64,000 nucleotides of DNA from Arcticibacter sp045629565 (GCF_045629565.1 NZ_JAZQRL010000027.1:1-64000); one strand, 5' to 3'; positions 1 through 8,952 are shown, numbered from the stretch's first letter. The notes: generated from the sequence alone by a model not told the origin. Numbers and translations are program-made.

Positions 1-37
1 CACTTAGCCTTGCGCTTTGCGTTCCCTTGTTCGTTTT

Positions 38-70
38 GGGACTGCAAAGATGGGAACTTTTTGCAGTCCC
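38..70. other. Perfect 11-bp stem-loop
   Basis: GGGACTGCAAA (38-48) pairs perfectly with TTTGCAGTCCC (60-70) around an 11-nt loop. No gene in the window ends just before it. It may terminate or process a transcript that enters from the left of the window. Strand cannot be decided because neither side has a long T tract. Confidence 0.5.
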
Positions 71-391
71 TGCAAGTCTTTGGGGCTTTTATTTTCACCT
101 GAAGGCACTTTTTAGCGATACTGCGGCAGCAGCACCTTTGAAATCAGAAGCTTACAAAGTGAAACGGGCGAAAACAATTTTTAGGGCATGTTTGTAAAGG
201 GTGCCAAAAGGCAGGATAAGGTGGCCATAAGGCTACATCGTTTCTGCCTGTCCGCCAGGCTGCCTTTCTACAGGTTGGTTACCCGCATGCCTTTCTCACA
301 GCTTATGCCTTCCTTTACTCAAGCTCCTATCCGTCCCGCCCTAAGTCCATACCAGCTCCCTACCAACTTCGCCTCTTCTTCGGATTTTCCC

Positions 392-435
392 GAAGCTGGT
401 ACGAAACTGGTACGAAGTTGGTACGAAGTTGGTGC
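392..435. repeat. 11-bp tandem repeat, four units
   Basis: Four consecutive 11-bp units (392-402, 403-413, 414-424, 425-435) follow the pattern GAAGYTGGTAC with one or two changes per unit. The reverse complement of a unit (TACCAACTTCG, 361-371) and of a half unit (ACCAGCT, 351-357) lie just upstream, so the region could fold on itself. It lies outside any supported gene. Confidence 0.75.
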
Positions 436-461
436 GTTACTGACTTAACCATGATCCGAAC

Positions 462-503
462 ATGTCCCGCCCTTATATAGCTATGTCCCGCCCCGATATC
501 GCT
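462..503. repeat. 21-bp tandem duplication
   Basis: Two adjacent 21-bp copies (462-482 and 483-503) share ATGTCCCGCCC and an AT-rich second half ending in GCT, with three differences. A related GTCCCGCCCT piece occurs at about 332-341. The repeat is intergenic and carries no recognisable function. Confidence 0.65.
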
Positions 504-664
504 ATGGTCATACCCGTGACCTCATCAAAGCTCTCCGTACCAAGCAGAATTTAGTGCAACTCACAACGTGTGTGAAAGAGTTAAAAACACCCATTTGGGC
601 TAAATAGCTTCCCTATCGGGCCGACATCTGGTAATCAATTGATTATAAACATTATTATGAGAAC

Positions 665-672
665 TAAATTTG
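665..672 (+). promoter_or_regulatory. Possible -7 box for the histidine kinase
   Basis: TAAATTTG matches the Bacteroidota -7 consensus TAnnTTTG. It lies 16 nt before the ATG at 689 and 37 nt before the ATG at 710. The -33 element is weak (ATTG at 638-641, spacing 23), so this is only a candidate. Confidence 0.3.
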
Positions 673-688
673 CATTAAGTATCACACA

Positions 689-3082
689 ATGGTATTTTTA
701 CCCACAACAATGATACGTGCCTTCTTGTCGTCACTTCGCTCTCTAATCATCCTTGTAGTTCTCCTTGTTTCAACAACAGTATACGCAGGTAAACCTGCAA
801 GAGCTGTTGACGGTCTCCTCGACTTAAGGAAGGAGAAATTTGACTCATCGGTTGAACTAAAGGGTCAATGGAGATTTTATTGGAAAAAACTCGTATCCCC
901 CGAAACCAATGCGAACCCCGACAGCTCAACGCTTGTTGAGTTCCCGTTCCTTTGGCATGGATACTTTCTAAAAGGCGAAGAACTTCCTTCTTTCGGATAC
1001 GCTACGTATAAGCTGACCATACTCCTACCTGAGTCCTCTTCCCCTTTAAGCATAGCCGTCCCGGATATGTACTCCGCTTACCGACTATACTTAAATCAGC
1101 ATCTTGTTGCTGAAAATGGCCAAGTCGGAACTACCAAAGAAGATTTTATTCCTTACTGGCAAACGCATACCGTCAACATTCCCCCAAATGCTGATACCAT
1201 CCATCTTACCTTACAGATTGCCAACTTTGAGCATAGCAAGGGCGGAATCAGTAATGATATCGAGATCGGAAAAGCCGACTTCATGGCGCTGCGGAAATTA
1301 CAATTTACAGCTATAGATCTTCTCTTAACGGGATGCCTGCTGATGAGCGGGCTTTACTTTCTTGGCCTTTTCATTATGGGCAACCGAGACAAAGCCATTC
1401 TCATGTTTGCCCTTTATTCGATTGTGTTCAGTTACAGGATCCTGGGAATCGGTGACTATACGCTGCACTCTATTTTACCGGGAATTAACTGGCACATCAC
1501 TATTCGACTAGAGTACATCAGCCTGTTCGCGGGGATAGGAATCTTCTCACTTTATACCTGCTACCTATATCCAGAAGCTTCGAATTTACGAATGGTGCGT
1601 TTTATATACATTCTGTGCTTTTTATTTGCCTTTGCGTCTCTGGTTCTGCCGCCGCTCTATTTTACTCAACTAATAAATCCATTTCTGTTGCTGATGGCGT
1701 TTTGCCTTGTATATGTACCTTATATATATACGAAAGCTTATCTGAAAAAATTACCAGGGTCGGTTTATGCGTTAATGAGCACTATTGCCATTGTTACTGT
1801 GTTTGGCATATCCCTGCTCTTCTACTGGGGCCTGGCTCCCAAACTACAGCTGCTCAATTTTCTGTGTTATATAGCCTTTTTCTTTTTGCAATCCCTGGTT
1901 CTGTCGCACAGAGTTTCTTTCCAATTGAAGAAAGCCCGGGTTGAAGCCGAACAAGGGCTCGTTTCCAAATCTGAGTTTCTGAGCACGATGAGTCATGAAA
2001 TCAGAACTCCTTTAAATTCGGTGATAGGAATGAGCCATCTGCTGTTGAAGACCAAGCCAAGAAAAGATCAAATCGAGCATTTAGATGTGATGCTGTTCTC
2101 GGCAAACAATCTTCTTTCGATTGTGAACGACATCCTGGATTATAGCAAGATTGAGGCGGGAAAGATTTCCTTCGAAGAGATTGAAATGGACGCCCCCGCC
2201 ATCGTTAAAAATATTATTATCAGTCTTCAGGCTTCAGCACAGGACAAAGGCATTGAATTGACCCTGGACTGTGATCCAGACCTGCGCCATAAATTGATCG
2301 GCGACCCCACTCGCCTTTCTCAGGTAATTACGAACCTGGTTCATAATGCCATCAAGTTTACGCATGTTGGTACCGTTCAGGTAAAAATTGGCGTAAAGGA
2401 ACAGAATGAAACCAGTATGACTTTGAAGTTCCAGGTGAAAGACAGCGGTATCGGGATTTCGAAAGAAAAGCATAAGTTGATCTTTGAGCGCTTCACCCAG
2501 GCCGATTCATCAACCTCCAGAGGATTTGGAGGAACCGGGCTTGGTCTGGCTATTACAAAGAGAATTTTGGAACTGCAAAATTCCTCGCTTGAACTGAAGA
2601 GTGAAGAAGGAAAAGGATCTGAATTTTATTTCGTTCAAACATTTAGCAAGAGCTCGCTGAAGGAAACAGCTTTAATGAAAGGAACGCTTCCAAATGAAAG
2701 CCATAAACCGCTCAACGGAATTCATATCCTGCTCGTGGAAGATAATCAGATGAACGTGTTGGTTGCTCAATCGTTTCTAAAACGATGGGGAGCCACCATC
2801 GATGTTGCAGCCAACGGACTCGAGGCATTGCATAAATTAGACGAAGAAAAGCACCGCCTGATTTTAATGGACCTCCATATGCCCATCATGGACGGTTACG
2901 AAGCCACCACCAGGCTACGAAAGCGGGGTATTCAAATACCAATAATTGCACTCACCGCAAATTTGCCCAACGAAATTGACGAAAAGGTAAATGAGGTCGG
3001 TATCAACGACGTGGTAGTAAAGCCATTTCTTCCTGATGAATTATACCGTATTATACTACATCATATCAACCCATTGAATTAA
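689..3082 (+). CDS. Hybrid sensor histidine kinase/response regulator (7TM-DISM type)
   Basis: Membrane sensor kinase of 797 residues. After a signal-like hydrophobic start (an internal Met at position 710 gives a cleaner signal peptide) comes a beta-rich periplasmic domain (about 30-200) of the kind found in 7TMR-DISM receptors. About seven membrane segments follow (about 205-415), then a HisKA domain with the H box SHEIRTPLN (phospho-accepting His436). The ATPase domain shows an N box (NAIKFTH), DSGIGI and GGTGLGLAI. A C-terminal receiver carries phospho-acceptor Asp728 in LMDLHMPIMDG and the conserved Lys of VVKPF. There is no DNA-binding output domain, so a separate partner (His phosphotransfer protein or regulator) is expected, and none is encoded nearby. 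The ligand is unknown. Confidence 0.92.
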   Translation: MVFLPTTMIRAFLSSLRSLIILVVLLVSTTVYAGKPARAVDGLLDLRKEKFDSSVELKGQWRFYWKKLVSPETNANPDSSTLVEFPFLWHGYFLKGEELPSFGYATYKLTILLPESSSPLSIAVPDMYSAYRLYLNQHLVAENGQVGTTKEDFIPYWQTHTVNIPPNADTIHLTLQIANFEHSKGGISNDIEIGKADFMALRKLQFTAIDLLLTGCLLMSGLYFLGLFIMGNRDKAILMFALYSIVFSYRILGIGDYTLHSILPGINWHITIRLEYISLFAGIGIFSLYTCYLYPEASNLRMVRFIYILCFLFAFASLVLPPLYFTQLINPFLLLMAFCLVYVPYIYTKAYLKKLPGSVYALMSTIAIVTVFGISLLFYWGLAPKLQLLNFLCYIAFFFLQSLVLSHRVSFQLKKARVEAEQGLVSKSEFLSTMSHEIRTPLNSVIGMSHLLLKTKPRKDQIEHLDVMLFSANNLLSIVNDILDYSKIEAGKISFEEIEMDAPAIVKNIIISLQASAQDKGIELTLDCDPDLRHKLIGDPTRLSQVITNLVHNAIKFTHVGTVQVKIGVKEQNETSMTLKFQVKDSGIGISKEKHKLIFERFTQADSSTSRGFGGTGLGLAITKRILELQNSSLELKSEEGKGSEFYFVQTFSKSSLKETALMKGTLPNESHKPLNGIHILLVEDNQMNVLVAQSFLKRWGATIDVAANGLEALHKLDEEKHRLILMDLHMPIMDGYEATTRLRKRGIQIPIIALTANLPNEIDEKVNEVGINDVVVKPFLPDELYRIILHHINPLN

Positions 3083-3175
3083 TACACATATTATAGTGCT
3101 CGTTATGTTTTGAAAGAAGCAAACAATTTCCACCTAAAATCTATATATTCTTATATCACATGATGAATATAAGAA

Positions 3176-3592
3176 ATGGAGAAATTGTATACAGCGAAAG
3201 CCACAGCAACCGGAGGTCGAAACGGCCATGTCACATCTGCAGACGGAGCGCTTGACGCTGATGTGCGCCCCCCTAAGAGCATGGGTGGACCCGATGGTCA
3301 TTATCTGAATCCTGAAACGATGTTCGCGGCGGGATATGCAGCCTGTTTTGACAGTGCGCTCAATCTGATCATAAGAGGCGAGAAGGTGCAAACCGGAACG
3401 ACTTCAGTGACGGCGGAGGTTAGCATAGGAAAGCTTGATCAGGGAGGCTTCGGACTTTCAGTCGTGTTGGTTATCGGAATACCTGGAGTGGAAAAGTCTC
3501 TTGCTGAAGATCTTGCAAATAAGGCACATCAGGTTTGTCCTTACTCCAATGCGACTCGCGGAAATATAGAGGTTCAGCTGTCTGTTAAATAA
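3176..3592 (+). CDS. ohr: Organic hydroperoxide resistance protein (Ohr/OsmC family)
   Basis: Cytosolic thiol peroxidase of 138 residues, the normal Ohr length. Ohr reduces organic and fatty-acid hydroperoxides with a pair of cysteines recycled by lipoyl proteins. Both cysteines are visible: Cys57 in AACFDSAL and Cys121 in VCPYSNATRGN. The catalytic Arg15 (GGRNGH) and Glu47 (NPETMF) are also present. The VCPYSNATRGN form of the second motif places it in the Ohr rather than the OsmC branch. It stands alone between two unrelated genes and is followed by a strong inverted repeat. No MarR-type OhrR regulator is adjacent. Confidence 0.93.
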   Translation: MEKLYTAKATATGGRNGHVTSADGALDADVRPPKSMGGPDGHYLNPETMFAAGYAACFDSALNLIIRGEKVQTGTTSVTAEVSIGKLDQGGFGLSVVLVIGIPGVEKSLAEDLANKAHQVCPYSNATRGNIEVQLSVK

Positions 3593-3641
3593 CAGCGTTA
3601 CGGATTTTTCTCTCGATAACGCGAAAGATAACGCTGTTATT
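3588..3641 (+). terminator. Terminator-like hairpin after ohr
   Basis: AATAACAGCGTTA (3588-3600) pairs perfectly over 13 bp with TAACGCTGTTATT (3629-3641), and a T-rich stretch (CATTTTTATTTT) follows. The stem includes the ohr stop codon. The 28-nt loop is long for a classic terminator. Confidence 0.65.
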
Positions 3642-3679
3642 CAACATTTTTATTTTCCAAATTAACCCCAGGCTATCTG

Positions 3680-4456
3680 ATGACAAGCTATTCGATTTCT
3701 GCGGCATTACGGTCTTCAGTAACCGGACCTGCCAGGGACCTTATTAGGCAATTCTTCGCTACAGGTTTGACCAAGGTGTTGAAAAACAGGGAAAACGTTC
3801 TCTTATGGTCATACAGTCAGTTCGAACTATCACCATTCCTTATTTATCAGGGTTATGTGCAAGGTAAGTATCCGTTACCTAGTACCCGACACAAAAATCA
3901 GGTCAATTGGTACGATCCGGAAGTAAGGGGTATTATACCAGTTGATCATTACAAAATCCGGAATGACCTGTTGAGAAGGTTGAAAAAGGAAAAGCGGTCT
4001 TCGGATGAAGAGAGAATTCAGATTAAGGTTAACGCCAATTTCAGAGACACCATTCTTTCATGTACCAAGCCGAGAGGCGTTAAGAATAATACATGGATAA
4101 GTAACGAGTATGTTGAAGCTGGGATTGTGCTTCACGATATGGGAATAGCACATAGTGTAGAAGCCTATCAGAATGGCATTCTTGTTGGCGGACTTGTCGG
4201 ATTGTCTATAAACGGTTTTTTTGCGACGCTTAGCTTATTTCATACGGTTGATAATGCCAGTAAAATTGCATTTTGCTATCTATTGCAGAAACTTAAAGAC
4301 GATGGCTTTAAGTTGCATCATTGTGGTGACGTAGATTCCTGGTTTACGCAATATGGTATGATTCCTATAGCGCGCGAGCCTTACAGAAAGGAGTTGATGC
4401 TTGCGGTTACACAGCCCGTAAGGTTTACTTCAAGCGTCCCGGCGCTTGTATTTTGA
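3680..4456 (+). CDS. Divergent leucyl/phenylalanyl-tRNA-protein transferase (Aat)-like protein
   Basis: 258-residue protein with the overall layout of Aat, which transfers Leu or Phe from tRNA to the N terminus of proteins (N-degron pathway). Recognisable Aat signatures are FLIYQGYVQGKYPLP, NWYDPEVRGIIP, TWISNEYVEA, LHDMGIAHSVEAYQNG, LVGGLVG and VDNASK. By eye, residues recalled as catalytic in the E. coli enzyme are changed. The GESMF segment reads TLSLF here, so Glu becomes Leu. LIDCQ reads LHHCG, so Asp becomes His and Gln becomes Gly. It is therefore probably not an ordinary L/F transferase. It is convergent with a FemAB/GNAT-like gene whose stop lies 10 bp away, at the far end of the exopolysaccharide operon. 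The substrate is unknown. Confidence 0.75.
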   Translation: MTSYSISAALRSSVTGPARDLIRQFFATGLTKVLKNRENVLLWSYSQFELSPFLIYQGYVQGKYPLPSTRHKNQVNWYDPEVRGIIPVDHYKIRNDLLRRLKKEKRSSDEERIQIKVNANFRDTILSCTKPRGVKNNTWISNEYVEAGIVLHDMGIAHSVEAYQNGILVGGLVGLSINGFFATLSLFHTVDNASKIAFCYLLQKLKDDGFKLHHCGDVDSWFTQYGMIPIAREPYRKELMLAVTQPVRFTSSVPALVF

Positions 4457-4459
4457 AGG

Positions 4460-4484
4460 TGCTTGCTTACCAATGTAGCAAGCA
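4460..4484. terminator. Short hairpin between convergent genes
   Basis: TGCTTGCT (4460-4467) pairs with AGCAAGCA (4477-4484) around a 9-nt loop, exactly where the plus-strand Aat-like gene and the minus-strand FemAB-like gene meet. It could serve as a weak two-way terminator. The T tracts are poor. Confidence 0.4.
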
Positions 4485-5480
4485 TAAATTCGATATAAAG
4501 CCAATAAAAGTTTGGGCTCCGTTAAATGGACTGAATGTCCACTTGTTACTGTTTAGACATAGACGGGAAAAACCAAGTTTCCAATGGAATAGCTGATCCT
4601 GCTCAAAGTTAAGTCCTCCCCCAAGATTGTAATATCTCATGCCATGCTCTCTTCCGAATACACTCACTTGATCGATAAGAAACTTAGCTGGTGATTCGGA
4701 AAGATACTGTTCACGCGTTCCAATGAGATATCCCTGAATGACCCCATTAGTGAAGGTAACCATGCTTGCACAAATTGGTTCTGTACCCGAAAAAACGAAA
4801 AACAATTTAACATCGAAATCTTCTGACGCCATAAAGTCGAAGAAGTATTGTTCATTAAAAAGATATACATCGTCTGCACCTATCCGTCTCATGTTCTCCC
4901 AATATATCGAGATAAAAGTGTGGATGTCATCTGCTCCCCCTTCTTTTACATAGCATCCTTTTCGACGTAGCTTCTCAATACCTGCCCAGAGGCTTCGTCT
5001 ATAGCTCTTTCGCTGTTCGTCAATGGAGATGGAAAGATCGATGGCCACCGACTTACCCTCTTTAAACTCACCACCAAGCCTCTCCAGTAGCCGTGTCTGA
5101 TCGATGAATGGATGAAGTCTTGTTGTAACCGAGTGATATTCGCCATCCCGCAAAAATGTTAAAAACCCGGCATCAAAGGTTTCTAGTTCTTTAACGTCCC
5201 AGTCCTGAAAACGCTTGCTAGACACGGGGCCGGTGTAACCATAAGCCGCGCCGAGGGACTTATCGGAGAGGCCTTTCCTTCTTTTAACAAAAGGAAAGGC
5301 GATAAAGTCTCCCCCGTTTTCATAGATAAGCAGAATGGGTTCGCCACTTTTATCCAGTGAATGATAATACCAGGTATGATAAAAATCGTAGTGAAAAGAG
5401 CGATTGATTACATCTCTCCATTCGCTCTTTTGATCAATAGTTAATACATGGAGCCTATTTGATGCGGGATAAAAAAGCAT
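4467..5480 (-). CDS. FemAB/GNAT-fold acyl- or aminoacyl-transferase of the polysaccharide locus
   Basis: 337-residue soluble protein of the double-GNAT type seen in FemA/FemB/MurM-like enzymes and in acyltransferases of exopolysaccharide loci. Typical features are the early WRDVINRSFHYDFYHTWYYH segment, the YGYTGPV stretch, the central basic helix SYRRSLWAGIEKLRRKG and the second GNAT half (ICASMVTF, YLIGTRE, AKFLIDQVSVFGREHGMRYYNLGGG). FemAB enzymes add amino acids from tRNA to lipid-linked peptidoglycan; EPS-linked members may acylate or aminoacylate sugars. It is the last gene of the leftward operon, 157 bp after the 4,6-dehydratase. The acceptor is not determinable from sequence. Confidence 0.72.
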   Translation of the reverse strand: MLFYPASNRLHVLTIDQKSEWRDVINRSFHYDFYHTWYYHSLDKSGEPILLIYENGGDFIAFPFVKRRKGLSDKSLGAAYGYTGPVSSKRFQDWDVKELETFDAGFLTFLRDGEYHSVTTRLHPFIDQTRLLERLGGEFKEGKSVAIDLSISIDEQRKSYRRSLWAGIEKLRRKGCYVKEGGADDIHTFISIYWENMRRIGADDVYLFNEQYFFDFMASEDFDVKLFFVFSGTEPICASMVTFTNGVIQGYLIGTREQYLSESPAKFLIDQVSVFGREHGMRYYNLGGGLNFEQDQLFHWKLGFSRLCLNSNKWTFSPFNGAQTFIGFISNLCLLHW

Positions 5481-5637
5481 GTGGTCCGTTACGTGTCCAA
5501 CGTTAATTCATGACTAAGATCTACAGCAAATGTTAACTTATCAAGAACAAATAAGCCTTATTGACTATTTGGTTATTTAAGCATCACAGATTACCCATTA
5601 TAAGAACGAAGTAAAAAAACATTTGGGGAAATGGATA

Positions 5638-7545
5638 TTATTGAAGGAGTGCTTCCTCAGATTCTTTGTACAAGGAGTTTGTGCTTTTAAACTCCGGAAC
5701 AATATCCTTCATTTTTCGAACTACAGCCTGATTAGTGGAGCTCCTTGAAGCCAATAATATCAATTCTTCCAATTCGTTTCGAATGTAATCGAACTCGTGA
5801 TGTATTACTTTTGATATTTTGATCTTAACATTGTCCGTGGGGATATTGTGTTCTTCTTTATTGAGCAACTCTTCGTAGAGCTTTTCTCCCGGACGTAAAC
5901 CGGTACATACTATTTGCACATCTTTTTCTGGTACGAGTCCTGCAAGCTTTATCATATTCACGGCCAGATCAAAGATTCTGACGGGTTTGCCCATGTCAAA
6001 GATGAATATCTCACCACCATTTCCAATAGCAGATGCCTCCAGTACGAGCTGTACAGCTTCGGGGATGGTCATGAAATAACGAGTGATATCCGGATGAGTA
6101 ATTGTTATCGGGCCTCCATGTTCTATCTGGCTTTTAAAACGCGGCACCACTGATCCGTTTGATCCCAAGACATTTCCGAACCTCGTGGTGATGAATTTGG
6201 TGGTTGGTTGCCAATGACTAATTGATTGCGTGTACATTTCTGCAATTCTTTTTGAGGCACCCATAACATTCGTGGGGTTCACTGCTTTGTCTGTCGAAAT
6301 CATTATAAATTTATCGACTCCGTACTCCACTGCCATATCAGCCAACATTTTCGTACCCAAAACATTCGTTATGATGGCTTCCATGGGATTAGATTCCATC
6401 ATGGGAACATGCTTGCAGGCAGCTGCATGAAAAATCATTTCCGGTTGATACAAATCGAACATCTGCCTTAAACGCTTCTCATTTTGTATACTTCCCATAC
6501 ATACTCTGGTAAGTCCGCCCAGATAATTATCTTCTAACTCCATCTGTAGCTCATGGAGAGGGGTTTCTGCCTGATCAAATAATATGACGTATTTGGGATT
6601 GTAGGACAAAACTTGTCTTACAATTTCAGATCCGATGGAGCCGGCCGCACCGGTAACTAAGACGCGTTTCCCTCTCAATTGCTTGTATATATTGCCTTTG
6701 TTAAGGACAATGGGCTCCCTCTCAAGCAAATCCTCGATACGTAACGCCCTGAACTGATTTAAACTAAGTCTGCCATCTAGCCACTGTCTGGAGGGAGGAA
6801 CAGATACTACCTTTATACCTTCTTCTATACATCGCTCTATGGCCTTATGCATGCCTTCCACATCCGGGTGATTTTCCATTACAACGAGCTTGCCTACCGA
6901 AAACTTCAATTTCAAAAGTCCTATTTGTGAAGATGCATAAACCTTTTTTCGCTCAATGGATTTGTTCACCTTATCCAGTTTGTCATCAACAAAGCCCAAA
7001 ACTTTCAAGTCAGACTCAGCACCCGACTCTAAAGCATTTTTGATGAGTATAGAGGCACTATCCGAACCATAGATCAACACAACTTCCTTCCTCTGCTCCA
7101 ACTGAAAGTCCTTTCTCAAAAATTCAAACAGGTGCTTTATGCTGATACGGAAAATGATCAGCAGCGATGTCGATATGAAAAAATTGAAGATGAGCGCTAC
7201 ATCCAGCCACTGTTCAATCAGATACAGTTTCGGCAGCACAAGCAGTTTACTCGTTGCCCCAAAAAGAGTACTCGTTATGGTGACAGCCATAAATACCCGA
7301 AATATATCGTCAGTGCTTGAGTATCGGATGATCCCTGTATGTACACGCATTGTGACGAAGACCAGAATAGCGATTAAACTATACAACCCTACATACGATA
7401 TGGATGCTGAGGTGAATATCTCCTTATACTCGAACCTGTTAGCCATGAGGAACGAAACTAAAAGTGCCCACGTAACGATGAGTTGGTCTACCATCAAAAT
7501 GAGCCAGCGAGAGTACGCTTTCTCTGAGAGAAACATTTTTTTCAT
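5638..7545 (-). CDS. Membrane nucleoside-diphosphate-sugar 4,6-dehydratase (FlaA1/CapD/PglF family)
   Basis: About 635 residues starting at MKKMFLSEKAYSRW (7545); an upstream ATG at 7605 would add 20 unlikely residues. Four N-terminal membrane helices (about 10-130) precede a Rossmann-like domain (about 150-260) and an extended SDR domain. That domain has the NAD-binding motif GAAGSIG (299-305) and the family block STDKAVNPTNVMGASKR (417-433, likely catalytic Met428 and Lys432). Long membrane members such as PglF and WbpM convert UDP-GlcNAc to UDP-2-acetamido-4-keto-2,6-dideoxyhexose. With a DegT aminotransferase and a PglD-like acetyltransferase in the same locus, UDP-N,N'-diacetylbacillosamine or a related QuiNAc/FucNAc sugar is a likely product. 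Confidence 0.88.
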   Translation of the reverse strand: MKKMFLSEKAYSRWLILMVDQLIVTWALLVSFLMANRFEYKEIFTSASISYVGLYSLIAILVFVTMRVHTGIIRYSSTDDIFRVFMAVTITSTLFGATSKLLVLPKLYLIEQWLDVALIFNFFISTSLLIIFRISIKHLFEFLRKDFQLEQRKEVVLIYGSDSASILIKNALESGAESDLKVLGFVDDKLDKVNKSIERKKVYASSQIGLLKLKFSVGKLVVMENHPDVEGMHKAIERCIEEGIKVVSVPPSRQWLDGRLSLNQFRALRIEDLLEREPIVLNKGNIYKQLRGKRVLVTGAAGSIGSEIVRQVLSYNPKYVILFDQAETPLHELQMELEDNYLGGLTRVCMGSIQNEKRLRQMFDLYQPEMIFHAAACKHVPMMESNPMEAIITNVLGTKMLADMAVEYGVDKFIMISTDKAVNPTNVMGASKRIAEMYTQSISHWQPTTKFITTRFGNVLGSNGSVVPRFKSQIEHGGPITITHPDITRYFMTIPEAVQLVLEASAIGNGGEIFIFDMGKPVRIFDLAVNMIKLAGLVPEKDVQIVCTGLRPGEKLYEELLNKEEHNIPTDNVKIKISKVIHHEFDYIRNELEELILLASRSSTNQAVVRKMKDIVPEFKSTNSLYKESEEALLQ

Positions 7546-7800
7546 AATCTTGTAAGATTTCGTCGTGATTACTAGAAAAGGTATAAATCCTCTCCCGGAG
7601 GTCATTGAATATGACTCCTCCTGGCGGACAGTTTATGTAGGATTGGTTATTTAAATGGATGTGAGAAGGATGTACTTCAAGGAGTACCTGTGTTATTTTC
7701 AATAGAAAGAGAAACAGCCGATCGCTGCGACGTCTACTTTGCACCCTTTAGAATACCTGATGTTTCATTGGTGCTAAACTGTTAACCTAAATGAGGTTAG

Positions 7801-8952
7801 TCAGGCATCGGTTAGTATCTTGAGCATTTGTTGATTAACAATGTCAACGTCAAATTTTTCCTGTGCGTATTTCCTCCCGTTTAGGCCGAACCTTAAAATG
7901 TCGTTCTTATTTTTTATAAAATGCTCCATTCTTTGTACGAGAGAATTAACATCCTTTACCGGAATCAGAAATCCATTAGGAAATTCTTTGTCATTAGACA
8001 CCGTTTCACGGCATCCTACTGAGTTAGTGGTTATCACAGCCCTGCCCATGGCCATTGCTTCCAGGATACAACGGGGTACCCCTTCACCATAATATGAGGG
8101 TAAGACTACAACAGATGAATCCCTTATACACCCTCTTATGTCGTTTACCTCTCCAAGATATTCCAACACTTCACCTGCCTGTATTTTGCTAAACAGCTCT
8201 TCGTCTATGGAATCGATATTATTATCGAAAGGCCCCACCAATCTGAATCTTACATGTGGATACCGAAAGCCGATCTCTTTGGCGGCCTCATAGAATTCCC
8301 TTATGCCTTTGGCATTGATCAGCCTTGAAACCATTAGAAAACTGACGTTGCCTTCCCCTGGCTCTGAATAATCATAATGAGCCAGATCAACTCCGGATCC
8401 GTTTACAATAAACACCTGTCCGGCATACTTGTTATTAATGATCTTGAAGTTATGAAGTGTATGACGGTCGTCTGGATTTTGAAGAATAATCCGAATCTTT
8501 TCACTGTGCTTCAGTGCCTGCTTAAGAAGGTTTCTAGTGATTTTATTTACAAGCGTCTTTGTACCATTATTATCGAAATTGTTTCCTAACCCCGTTAACA
8601 TAGGTGCGATACGCTTAATTCCTAAATATCTTGCCATTAAAGAGCCGTAAATAACAGGTTTGAAAGCATAAGGAAAGAATACAGCAGGCTTGACTTTTTT
8701 TAAAACGGTAAACAGACTGGAGATATACTTTATATCTGACCAGATTGAAACATTACTCGACTCTAGTTCATTTTCGTAGACCGTTACTCCCATGTTAACT
8801 AATCTGGACTTGATATCCTTATTTTGGATTTTAGGAGTAAAAACATGCACCTCATTCTGGACCATCAGCGCTTCCATTAGCTTTCCTCTGAAGTCAAGCA
8901 GTGATCGCGAAGAATCACATGCTATTAAGACCCTGTTTTTATTGTGTTCCAT
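7801..8952 (-). CDS. Glycosyltransferase family 4
   Basis: 383-residue cytosolic GT-B glycosyltransferase. I start it at MEHNKNRVLIACDSSRS (8952), where the N-terminal Rossmann strand begins. The frame is open 25 residues further up but reads as non-protein-like sequence. The C-terminal nucleotide-sugar domain has FLMVSRLINAKGIREFYEAA and the E-x7-E region GEGVPRCILEAMAMGRAVITT. It probably adds one sugar of the repeat unit. Its gaps to the pectate lyase (96 bp) and the dehydratase (255 bp) are larger than elsewhere in the operon. Donor and acceptor cannot be predicted. Confidence 0.87.
   Translation of the reverse strand: MEHNKNRVLIACDSSRSLLDFRGKLMEALMVQNEVHVFTPKIQNKDIKSRLVNMGVTVYENELESSNVSIWSDIKYISSLFTVLKKVKPAVFFPYAFKPVIYGSLMARYLGIKRIAPMLTGLGNNFDNNGTKTLVNKITRNLLKQALKHSEKIRIILQNPDDRHTLHNFKIINNKYAGQVFIVNGSGVDLAHYDYSEPGEGNVSFLMVSRLINAKGIREFYEAAKEIGFRYPHVRFRLVGPFDNNIDSIDEELFSKIQAGEVLEYLGEVNDIRGCIRDSSVVVLPSYYGEGVPRCILEAMAMGRAVITTNSVGCRETVSNDKEFPNGFLIPVKDVNSLVQRMEHFIKNKNDILRFGLNGRKYAQEKFDVDIVNQQMLKILTDA

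Larger units (their letters stand above)
1..688. other. Gene-free, repeat-rich left edge
   Basis: I see no convincing gene here. The only sizeable reading frame (188-448) translates short repeats and has low-complexity, arginine-, proline- and serine-rich content, so I do not call it. The stretch holds a perfect stem-loop (38-70), an 11-bp tandem repeat (392-435), inverted pieces of that repeat (351-371) and a 21-bp tandem duplication (462-503). It could be the flank of an RNA or repeat locus lying beyond the left edge; nothing in the window proves that. Confidence 0.6.

Noticed and set aside
188..448. 86-residue plus-strand reading frame in the left-edge repeats
   Set aside because: It translates short tandem repeats, has biased composition, lacks a promoter or neighbours, and is probably non-coding.
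392..503. Possible CRISPR array
   Set aside because: Repeat units are 11 and 21 bp, directly adjacent without spacers, and no cas genes are present.
7439..7744. 101-residue minus-strand frame overlapping the 4,6-dehydratase start
   Set aside because: Most of it is another frame of the dehydratase gene and its leader; no family features.
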